A DNA stretch of 64,000 nucleotides from Desulfobulbus propionicus (GTDB lineage Bacteria > Desulfobacterota > Desulfobulbia > Desulfobulbales > Desulfobulbaceae). Shown here in pieces: positions 57,009 to 64,000 of the stretch. The stretch spans positions 1 through 64,000 of the forward strand of contig PDTC01000010.1 in assembly GCA_002748735.1 (NCBI GenBank), in the 5' to 3' direction. The notes below the pieces were generated by a model that did no database searches, had not been told where the DNA came from, and saw nothing but the letters and a program-made list of their open reading frames with translations. Position 1 is the first letter of the stretch. Each line of letters starts with the position of its first letter. A program made the translations under genes and the position numbers.

Positions 57009-58355
57009 ATGGACATTGTCGTTGAAAACGTAGCAGAACTCACCCGGAAATTGACCATTACCCTTTCTCGTGATCAGGTCAGCTCTTCGCTGAACAAGGC
57101 GTATAGTAAGCTGAAAAACGAAGTTAATCTCAAAGGTTATCGTAGAGGCAAGGTCCCTAGAGCTGTACTGGAGAGGAATTTTAAGGAGAAAGTTCAAGCA
57201 GAGGTCGGTGAACAGCTTGTACAGGAGACCTATTTCGATGCCATCGAGAAAGAGAAGATCGACGCGGTGGTGCATCCTGAAATAATGGAACACAATTTTC
57301 CCGAAGACGGTTCTTTTTCCTATGTTGCCATGGTGGATGTGAAACCGGAGTTTGATCTGGTGGGATACAAGGGCCTGGAGATCGAAAAACCGAGCACCGA
57401 GGTAACAGATGAAGAGATCGACAAGGAACTTGTCCTGTTGCAAAAACAGCACGCTGTTGTCCGTACAGCCGATGACGGCCATCTCATTGAGCTTGACGAT
57501 ATCGCTGTGGTCGACTTTCAGGGGTTCCATCGTGGCAAGGCCATGAAAGAGGTGCAAAACAGCGACTACACCGTAGATGTCGGAATGCATCGGCTTGGCG
57601 AAGAGTTCGAAGGCAAGTTGATTGGTCTGAAAAAAGGCGAAAAGACCCTCTATGAAATAGACTTCCCGGCAGAATATGGAAACCCTGTGCTTGCCGGCAA
57701 GACGGTTGAGTTTAAGGTTGACATTAAAGAGGTCAAGGTTCGGGTTAAACCGGAACTGGACGATGAATTTGCAAAAGATATCAACCCTGACCATACCAGT
57801 CTGGATGACCTGAAAAGTGAAATACAGCAACGCCTTCAGGGAGAAAAAGAAAAAGCACTTGTCGGAGACCTGGATGACCGCCTCATGAATCGGCTCCTCG
57901 AGGAGAACTCCTTTACCGTGCCTGCCCGCCTGATCAACTATGAGGTCCAGGAGATGATCAAGCAGACTGAGGAGATGCTCAAACGGAGCGGCATGACCCT
58001 GGAGACCTCTGGTATTAACCTGGAGGAGATGGTCGAACAGAATAAAAAAGTTGCTGAAAAACGTGTCCGCGGTGACTTTATTCTGAAAAAGGTGGCCGAG
58101 CTCGAAGAGATCAAGCTGGCAGAGGAAGACATTCAGCGCGGCTATCAGCGTATTGCTGATCAGTACAACATGACTATTGATGAGGTGAAGGGGTATTTTA
58201 AGCGGCGTGAGGAGCTGTTGCCGTTTATGAATGAACTCCTCAATGAAAAGATTCTCGCCTTCCTGCGTGATAATGCCAGTATCTCGGAGGAGTCGGTGAA
58301 AGAGCCGGCAGCAACGCCCGAGCCGGAAGAAGACGGGCAGGGTGAGGCGGCATAA
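57009..58355 (+). CDS. tig: Trigger factor
   Basis: 448 residues. Ribosome-binding N-terminal domain with GYRRGKVPRAVLERNF (the GFRxGKxP signature), an FKBP-type PPIase domain from about 155 (VDFQGFHRGKAM, FEGKLIGLKKGE), and a long helical C-terminal chaperone part with a charged end. It folds nascent chains. Frame opens at 56967 but similarity starts at 57009. It heads the tig-clpP-clpX-lon block. Confidence 0.95.
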   Translation: MDIVVENVAELTRKLTITLSRDQVSSSLNKAYSKLKNEVNLKGYRRGKVPRAVLERNFKEKVQAEVGEQLVQETYFDAIEKEKIDAVVHPEIMEHNFPEDGSFSYVAMVDVKPEFDLVGYKGLEIEKPSTEVTDEEIDKELVLLQKQHAVVRTADDGHLIELDDIAVVDFQGFHRGKAMKEVQNSDYTVDVGMHRLGEEFEGKLIGLKKGEKTLYEIDFPAEYGNPVLAGKTVEFKVDIKEVKVRVKPELDDEFAKDINPDHTSLDDLKSEIQQRLQGEKEKALVGDLDDRLMNRLLEENSFTVPARLINYEVQEMIKQTEEMLKRSGMTLETSGINLEEMVEQNKKVAEKRVRGDFILKKVAELEEIKLAEEDIQRGYQRIADQYNMTIDEVKGYFKRREELLPFMNELLNEKILAFLRDNASISEESVKEPAATPEPEEDGQGEAA

Positions 58356-58469
58356 GGCTCTTGTATTACTGTAGGTTCAGGTTATCCTGGCCTGATATCA
58401 AGGCGATAAACACCTGGTGAACAGGTGATACCTTCGGGCTTGCCCGAAGCATATTGATCGGAGAGACGC

Positions 58470-59078
58470 ATGAACCTGGTACCCATGGTGGTGGAGCAGA
58501 GTCCCCGGGGCGAAAGAGCCTATGACATCTATTCTCGTCTTTTAAAGGAGCGTATTGTCTTTCTCGGCACCCAGGTCAACGATGAAGTTGCCAGCACTAT
58601 CATCGCCCAGCTGCTGTTTCTGGAAGCCGATGATCCGGACAAGGACATTACTTTTTATATCAACTCGCCCGGAGGTTCAGTCACTGCTGGAATGGCCATT
58701 TACGACACCATGCAGTATGTGCGCTGCGACGTGGCAACCCTGTGTATGGGGCAGGCTGCGTCCATGGGGGCACTGCTGCTGGCTGCCGGTGCAAAAGACA
58801 AACGATTCTCCCTGCCTCATGCCAGAATCATGATCCATCAGCCCATGGGAGGTTTCCATGGGCAGGCAACCGAGATTGACATTCATGCAAAGGAGATCTT
58901 GCGGATGCGTAAGGCGTTGAATGCCATCCTTGCACATCATACCGGGCGGACAGTGAAAAAGATCGAAGCAGATACCGAGCGGGATAATTTCATGGAGGCA
59001 ACTGAAGCCATGAAATATGGCCTTATTGATAAGGTCTTGACCAGCCGAGCGGTAGCTGATGAGGAGAACAAGAAGTGA
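58470..59078 (+). CDS. clpP: ATP-dependent Clp protease proteolytic subunit
   Basis: 202 residues. Catalytic Ser in [11 protein letters not shown] (about 98) and His in [11 protein letters not shown] (about 123), with the expected Asp in the C-terminal third. It forms two heptameric rings and is fed by ClpX. Its TGA overlaps the clpX GTG (4 bases). Confidence 0.96.
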   Translation: MNLVPMVVEQSPRGERAYDIYSRLLKERIVFLGTQVNDEVASTIIAQLLFLEADDPDKDITFYINSPGGSVTAGMAIYDTMQYVRCDVATLCMGQAASMGALLLAAGAKDKRFSLPHARIMIHQPMGGFHGQATEIDIHAKEILRMRKALNAILAHHTGRTVKKIEADTERDNFMEATEAMKYGLIDKVLTSRAVADEENKK

Positions 59079-60340
59079 GTGACGACATTAACGGCGATCA
59101 TAACCTTACCTGTATCTGTTCCTTTTGTGGCAGAACCCAGGAAGAGGTGGGGAAACTCATTGCAGGGCCCAATGTGTATATCTGTGACGAATGCATTGAC
59201 CTGTGCAATGAGATTGTCCGGGACAGCAGAGAGGTGCAAAAGCCTGCGGAAGACGAGGTCTTGCTGCCTAAGCCCCGGGAGATCAAGCAGTACCTTGATG
59301 ACTATGTCATCGGCCAGGAGTATGCCAAGCGTGTTCTGAGTGTTGCCGTTCACAATCATTACAAACGCATTGATGCCGAGCCTGCCAAGAGCGGCGATGT
59401 TGAGCTGCAGAAGTCAAATATTATCCTGACCGGGCCAACTGGGAGCGGAAAGACCCTGATGGCCCAGACCCTCGCACGAGTACTTAACGTTCCCTTTACC
59501 ATTGCTGATGCCACCACTTTGACTGAAGCTGGATATGTGGGGGACGATGTCGAGAATATCCTGGTTAACCTGCTCCAGGCTGCGGATTATGAAATTGAAC
59601 GGGCCGAACGGGGGATTATCTACATCGATGAGATTGACAAGATTGCCCGCAAATCTGATTCTGCCTCTCTGACCCGGGATGTCAGCGGTGAAGGTGTACA
59701 GCAGGCCCTGTTGAAGATCATTGAAGGGACAATGGCATCGGTGCCTCCAAAGGGCGGGCGCAAGCATCCGCAGCAGGAGCTGGTACGGATAGATACCACC
59801 AATATTCTGTTTATTGTGGGCGGGGCCTTTGTCGGCCTTGACGCGGTGATAAAACGCCGTACAGGAACCAAGGCCATCGGTTTCGGTGCCAAGGTAACCA
59901 GTGAGTCCACCAGGAGTTTTGGTGAAATTATGGCTGAACTTCAGCCTGAGGATTTGCTCAAGTTTGGCCTTATACCTGAACTGGTCGGCCGTTTACCGGT
60001 TATTGCCACAATGGAGGAGCTAAAAGAGGATGACTTGATCCGTATCCTCAAGGAACCGAAAAATGCACTGACCAAGCAGTATCAAAAGTTATTCGAGTTT
60101 GACGGGATAACCCTGCGATTCACCGAGGGGTCCCTGAAGGCCATTGCCCAAAAGGCGTTGCAGCGCAAATCAGGGGCTCGCGGCCTTCGTTCGGTGATGG
60201 AAGAGGCCATGCTTGACGTGATGTACGAACTGCCCTCGGACGTCCACGCCACTGAATGTGTTATTAACGAGCAGGTCATTACCAATGGTGACTATCCGGT
60301 GGTCCTGTACGATCATAGCCGGGATCAAAAGAGTGCCTGA
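59075..60340 (+). CDS. clpX: ATP-dependent Clp protease ATPase subunit ClpX
   Basis: 421 residues. Zinc-binding domain CSFC and CDEC in the first 40 residues, Walker A GPTGSGKT, and Walker [12 protein letters not shown]. Unfolds substrates for ClpP. GTG start; overlaps clpP by 4 bases, lon follows after 2 bases. Confidence 0.97.
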   Translation: MSDDINGDHNLTCICSFCGRTQEEVGKLIAGPNVYICDECIDLCNEIVRDSREVQKPAEDEVLLPKPREIKQYLDDYVIGQEYAKRVLSVAVHNHYKRIDAEPAKSGDVELQKSNIILTGPTGSGKTLMAQTLARVLNVPFTIADATTLTEAGYVGDDVENILVNLLQAADYEIERAERGIIYIDEIDKIARKSDSASLTRDVSGEGVQQALLKIIEGTMASVPPKGGRKHPQQELVRIDTTNILFIVGGAFVGLDAVIKRRTGTKAIGFGAKVTSESTRSFGEIMAELQPEDLLKFGLIPELVGRLPVIATMEELKEDDLIRILKEPKNALTKQYQKLFEFDGITLRFTEGSLKAIAQKALQRKSGARGLRSVMEEAMLDVMYELPSDVHATECVINEQVITNGDYPVVLYDHSRDQKSA

Positions 60341-60342
60341 TC

Positions 60343-62769
60343 ATGCCGCAAAGCGAATTTAGCCATTCCAGTTATCCACTGATGCCCTTAAGGGACATTG
60401 TCCTCTTCCCCGGAATGGTCGCTCCTCTTGTCGTGGGGCGGCGCAAGTCCATCCTGGCACTTGAAAGCGCCATGGAACAGCGTGCGCTCATCTTCCTGGT
60501 CACACAGCGGGACGCGAAGATAGACGACCCTGTCCAGGAACACCTGTACCGCACCGGGACGCTGGCTTCGGTTATGCAGTTACTGCGTCTACCGGACGGA
60601 ACAATCAAGGCCCTGGTGGAGGGTAAGCGCAGGGCGCGTATTATCGGTGATATTTTTGGTGGTAAAGACGAGGAGAGCTTCTTTACCGCCAACCTCGAAG
60701 AGCTGCCTGATGTACACCTTGAGCGACCTGAACTCGCCGCTTATGTCCGTGAGCTTCGCAAGGCCTTTGAGCTGTTTTCCCAGGCCAACCAGAAGCTGCC
60801 GCGGGAAGTGCTCAAGTCAGTTACAACCATCGAAGACCCTTCACGTCTTACTGACCTGATCTGCTCCCACATCCAGATACGCAGTGAAGAGAAACAGGAA
60901 ATCCTTGAGCTGGTTTCCGTTCCAGATCGTATTGCCAAGGTATTGGAAGTGCTGTACCGGGAGGTGGAGCTCTCTGAGCTGGAAAAGAATATCCACGCCA
61001 AGGTCAAGAAAAAGATGGGCTCCACCCAGCGTAACTATTACCTTGCTGAAAAGATTCGAGTTATTCAAGATGAGATCGGACAGGGGGCAGGAGAGGGGGA
61101 TGAGCTTGCCGAACTGGAGGCTGCTATTGGTAAAAAGCGGTTTCCTAAGTTGGTTCGGGAAAAAGTGGCCAAGGAGTTTAAGAAGCTCAAGCAGATGCCG
61201 CCCATGTCTGCTGAGACCACGGTGGTGCGCAACTACATCGATGCCATTCTCAGTCTGCCCTGGGCAAAAAAGTCACGGGCTAAAATTGATATCAAGGTCG
61301 CTGAGTCAGTGCTGGATGAGGATCATTTCGGCCTGGAACGACCCAAAGAACGGATTCTTGAGTATCTGGCCGTTCAGGCCCAGGTGAAGAAAATTCGTGG
61401 ACCAATCATCTGTCTGGTAGGCCCACCCGGTGTTGGCAAGACATCCATCTGCCGTTCCATTGCCAGGGCCATGAACCGGCGTTTTGTTCGGCTCTCCCTG
61501 GGCGGGGTACGTGATGAGGCGGAAATCCGAGGACACCGCCGGACCTATATTGGTGCCATGCCTGGAAAAATTATCCTCTCCATGCAGAAGGCCGGAGTTG
61601 TCAACCCTGTGTTTTGTCTGGATGAAGTGGACAAGATGAGCGTGGATTTTCGAGGAGATCCTTCTTCTGCCTTGCTTGAGGTGCTTGACCCTGAACAAAA
61701 TTCCACGTTCAATGATCATTACCTTGATCTGGACTATGATCTGTCCGAGGTGTTTTTCATCACCACTGCCAACAACCTGCACGGAATACCGCTACCGCTC
61801 CAGGATAGGATGGAAATTATTCAGCTCAACGGTTATACCGAAGAGGAAAAACTTCGTATTGCCGGAGACTTTCTGCTGCCCAAACAACTTGACCTCAACG
61901 GTTTTAAGAAAAAAGGACTGTATATCGGCGATGCAGCCATGCTGGAGATTATCCGACGCTATACCCGTGAGGCAGGAGTCAGAAATCTTGAGCGGACGCT
62001 GGCAGCCATCTGCCGCAAGGTAGCCAGGGAGCGCCTCAAAAGTGGAGAACGCAACAGGAATTTTCGCATAACCGGAAAATCGGTGGGCAAATTCCTTGGT
62101 GTTCCTAAGTATCGCTACGGTCTTGCAGAAGAGTATGACGAGATCGGACTGACAACAGGGATGGCGTGGACTGAGGTTGGTGGCGAGCTTCTGCAGATAG
62201 AGGCGACAATTATGCCGGGTTCAGGCAAACTGATTGTCACCGGTAAGCTGGGCGACGTAATGCAGGAATCAGCCCAGGCGGCCCTGAGTTATGTCCGCAG
62301 CCGCAGCATGCGACTGGGTCTGGCAACAGAGTTCTACCAGAAGGTTGATATTCATGTGCATGTCCCAGCTGGAGCCATTCCTAAAGATGGACCCTCTGCC
62401 GGTATTACCATTGCCACCTCAATTGTTTCAGCCATGCTGAAACTGCCGGTAAATCGACAGCTTGCCATGACCGGTGAAATTACCCTCCGCGGTCGTATTC
62501 TCCCCATCGGCGGTTTGACCGAAAAACTGCTCGCGGCCCGGCGTGGCCATATCACCCATGTCCTCATTCCTAAGGAAAACGAGCGAAACCTCGAGGAGGT
62601 TCCGCTGAAAATCCGTAACAGCCTGAACATTGAGCTCGTGAAAAATATGGATGAAGTCCTCAAGAAGGCCCTTTTACTCAAAAAAGGTGAGCAGCTCTTC
62701 AAGGACGTCCCCTTGGACATGATTTTTAGTGACTATACGGTATCCTCTCACAATACTTCGGCGCATTAA
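60343..62769 (+). CDS. lon: Lon protease
   Basis: 808 residues. N-terminal substrate-binding domain ([19 protein letters not shown]), AAA+ module with Walker A GPPGVGKT (about 361), and a protease domain with Ser about 685 (KDGPSAGIT) and Lys about 728 ([10 protein letters not shown]), the family's 43-residue spacing. Degrades misfolded and regulatory proteins. The stop is followed by two tRNA genes. Confidence 0.97.
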   Translation: MPQSEFSHSSYPLMPLRDIVLFPGMVAPLVVGRRKSILALESAMEQRALIFLVTQRDAKIDDPVQEHLYRTGTLASVMQLLRLPDGTIKALVEGKRRARIIGDIFGGKDEESFFTANLEELPDVHLERPELAAYVRELRKAFELFSQANQKLPREVLKSVTTIEDPSRLTDLICSHIQIRSEEKQEILELVSVPDRIAKVLEVLYREVELSELEKNIHAKVKKKMGSTQRNYYLAEKIRVIQDEIGQGAGEGDELAELEAAIGKKRFPKLVREKVAKEFKKLKQMPPMSAETTVVRNYIDAILSLPWAKKSRAKIDIKVAESVLDEDHFGLERPKERILEYLAVQAQVKKIRGPIICLVGPPGVGKTSICRSIARAMNRRFVRLSLGGVRDEAEIRGHRRTYIGAMPGKIILSMQKAGVVNPVFCLDEVDKMSVDFRGDPSSALLEVLDPEQNSTFNDHYLDLDYDLSEVFFITTANNLHGIPLPLQDRMEIIQLNGYTEEEKLRIAGDFLLPKQLDLNGFKKKGLYIGDAAMLEIIRRYTREAGVRNLERTLAAICRKVARERLKSGERNRNFRITGKSVGKFLGVPKYRYGLAEEYDEIGLTTGMAWTEVGGELLQIEATIMPGSGKLIVTGKLGDVMQESAQAALSYVRSRSMRLGLATEFYQKVDIHVHVPAGAIPKDGPSAGITIATSIVSAMLKLPVNRQLAMTGEITLRGRILPIGGLTEKLLAARRGHITHVLIPKENERNLEEVPLKIRNSLNIELVKNMDEVLKKALLLKKGEQLFKDVPLDMIFSDYTVSSHNTSAH

Positions 62770-62846
62770 GGAAGAATATCGAGATATTCTGTAGCATTAC
62801 ACAGTAAAAAGTGACCAGGAAATTCTCGGGTTGCCTGTTTTTTTTA

Positions 62847-62875
62847 TTGACGGACACCCGCCTTCCTGCTAAATA
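62847..62875 (+). promoter_or_regulatory. Promoter of the tRNA-Val/tRNA-Asp pair
   Basis: TTGACG (62847-62852) and TAAATA (62870-62875) are 17 bases apart, 15 bases before tRNA-Val. Confidence 0.7.
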
Positions 62876-62890
62876 CTCCCTTCACGCTGT

Positions 62891-62966
62891 GGGCGAATAG
62901 CTCAGCTGGGAGAGCATCGGCCTTACAAGCCGAGGGTCACAGGTTCGAGCCCTGTTTCGCCCACCA
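62891..62966 (+). tRNA. tRNA-Val (anticodon TAC), CCA encoded
   Basis: 76 bases. Acceptor GGGCGAA/TTCGCCC, anticodon loop CTTACAA with TAC, T-loop TTCGAGC, encoded CCA. tRNA-Asp follows 9 bases later. Confidence 0.96.
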
Positions 62967-62975
62967 CGCATAACT

Positions 62976-63052
<77 letters not shown>

Positions 63053-63059
63053 GTTATAT

Positions 63060-63095
63060 CGGGCAACGAGAGAGATCTGGTTGCCCGTTTTTTTT
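63060..63095 (+). terminator. Intrinsic terminator after the tRNA pair
   Basis: CGGGCAAC pairs exactly with GTTGCCCG around a 12-base loop and is followed by eight T. Confidence 0.85.
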
Positions 63096-63142
63096 GTTTT
63101 TTTCTCGCCGAAAACCTGAAAAGGAACTGCTGGGGCAACGGA

Positions 63143-63781
63143 TCAGGGGGCAAGCCTGTGGATGGACCAGCTACCGTCAGTGCATGATCGATATTGAAAG
63201 CGGTCATGCAGGCGGGCTTTGCGCCCCTGCCAGAACTCAAAACTGTGCGGCCGAATACGATAGCCACCCCAGAAATCAGGCAGGGGAATTTTTCCTTGGC
63301 TGAACTTCTTTTTTACTTCGTTGAGTTTCTGGAGCAGTAGGGCCCTGGAATCAATTTCCGAACTCTGCGGACTTATCCAGGCGCCAATCTGACTTTCCTT
63401 GGGCCTGGAGGCAAAGTATCTGGCAGATTCCATCATGCTTATTTTTTCAGTAGTTCCCTGAATAATGACCTGCCGTTCCAGGAGCAACCAGGGAAAAAGC
63501 AGAGAGACCTTTGGGTTTTTTTCAATTTCACGGGCCTTTGTGGACGTGTAATTGGTAAAAAAAACAAACCCTTTGGTGTCAAAAAATTTTAGCAGAACAG
63601 TGCGCTGACTGGGCTGACCAGCGCTGTTGACTGTGCCCAGGCACATGGCATTGGGCTCCCATAATTCAGCGCTGAGGGCTTCCTCGAACCATTTTTCAAA
63701 CTGGGCAAAAGGGTCCGGAGACAGGGTGTTTCGATTCAGTTCGGCTTGGGTGTAGTCTTGACGAAGTTGATGCAGGTCCAT
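63143..63781 (-). CDS. pdxH: Pyridoxamine 5'-phosphate oxidase
   Basis: 212 residues. FMN-linked oxidase making PLP from PNP or PMP: VLLKFFDTKGFVFFTNYTSTKAREI and the ending GGYRIRPHSFEFWQGRKARLHDRFQYR (His and Arg conserved for the phosphate). Together with PdxJ at 51063 it gives de novo PLP, used by SelA. No partner gene next to it. Confidence 0.95.
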   Translation of the reverse strand: MDLHQLRQDYTQAELNRNTLSPDPFAQFEKWFEEALSAELWEPNAMCLGTVNSAGQPSQRTVLLKFFDTKGFVFFTNYTSTKAREIEKNPKVSLLFPWLLLERQVIIQGTTEKISMMESARYFASRPKESQIGAWISPQSSEIDSRALLLQKLNEVKKKFSQGKIPLPDFWGGYRIRPHSFEFWQGRKARLHDRFQYRSCTDGSWSIHRLAP

Positions 63782-64000
63782 GTGGGTGTCGCGTCGCTCT
63801 ATGAAATGTACAGATATTTGTGTTGAAATTCCTCTGTTCAGGGCTTGTTACCAGGAACGTTGTTCTTTATACGGGATTATCAGGGAAAGGTCCATCCTTG
63901 TTTATCGTAGCTGACCACAAAAGCGTGGCAGCTGTGACGTATCTGCTCTAAACTCGACCATGGTCGAGTTTAGAGATTGACCCCCAGACCTAATCCAGCT
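63782..64000. other. Gene-free edge with 30-bp perfect palindrome (63946-63975)
   Basis: A perfect 15+15 palindrome is centred on CCATGG at 63960/63961. Nothing else is recognised before the window ends. It may be an operator of a gene beyond the edge. Confidence 0.6.

Noticed and set aside
62770-62845. Terminator after lon
   Set aside because: Weak AT hairpin GAATATC/GATATTC is not followed by a T-run, and the T-run at 62838-62845 has only a 4-base stem.

Overview
The window is about 55% G+C, densely coded, and reads as the chromosome of a Gram-negative anaerobe of the Desulfobacterota, most likely a Desulfobulbales-type bacterium. That placement is inference from gene content: a complete lipid A segment (lpxD-fabZ-lpxA-lpxI, waaA), selenocysteine machinery (selA), a diadenylate cyclase operon, PilT and ferritin. 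No phage, insertion sequence or CRISPR array was seen.

Layout. 1-377 is the leader and promoter of what looks like an rRNA operon running leftward out of the window. 378-5748 holds selA, a degenerate double-GGDEF/TPR protein, pilT and a zinc-ribbon PilZ protein. 5847-12919 is one leftward operon, cdaA-cdaR-glmM-waaA-comEC (c-di-AMP synthesis, amino-sugar activation, Kdo transfer, DNA uptake). 13088-23187 runs mostly rightward: a giant AsmA/DUF748 protein, a nitroreductase, a PGPGW membrane protein, mutY-mutT, a sigma-54 activator and a three-part cyclic-nucleotide sensor. 23224-30666 carries fabB, ferritin, a nitrilase/heptose-phosphate adenylyltransferase fusion, an M3 peptidase and a HIT-like protein. 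30667-31976 is an AT-rich accessory patch. 32041-39436 and on to 44628 are leftward envelope genes (lpx cluster, NamZ-type muramidase, OsmC, PBP1C, alpha-2-macroglobulin). 45228-49466 is a second AT-rich patch with a SLC13 transporter, two tiny membrane proteins and a ferritin-like protein. 50102-56668 has a TrkA-type K+ channel, a ybeY-pdxJ fusion, phoH, a DsbA-like thioredoxin, a lipoprotein and a DUF4105 protein. 56828-63781 is the proteostasis block tig-clpP-clpX-lon with tRNA genes and pdxH.

The most notable observation is a small BFD-like [2Fe-2S] protein at 31713-31976. Its reading frame is cut by a single TGA exactly where relatives carry the first Cys of a Cys-Cys pair. The frame resumes with the expected family sequence, and a stem with an AGGT loop lies 19 nt after the TGA. 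With selA in the same window, this looks like a selenoprotein gene that ordinary gene calling truncates. Also of note are two in-frame gene fusions (ybeY-pdxJ and nitrilase-hldE2), a 62-bp perfect palindrome between mutY and the sigma-54 activator, and a possible small RNA with its own terminator near 47.3 kb.

Functions are assigned by reading motifs by eye; no database search was run, and residue positions are approximate unless a motif is spelled out.
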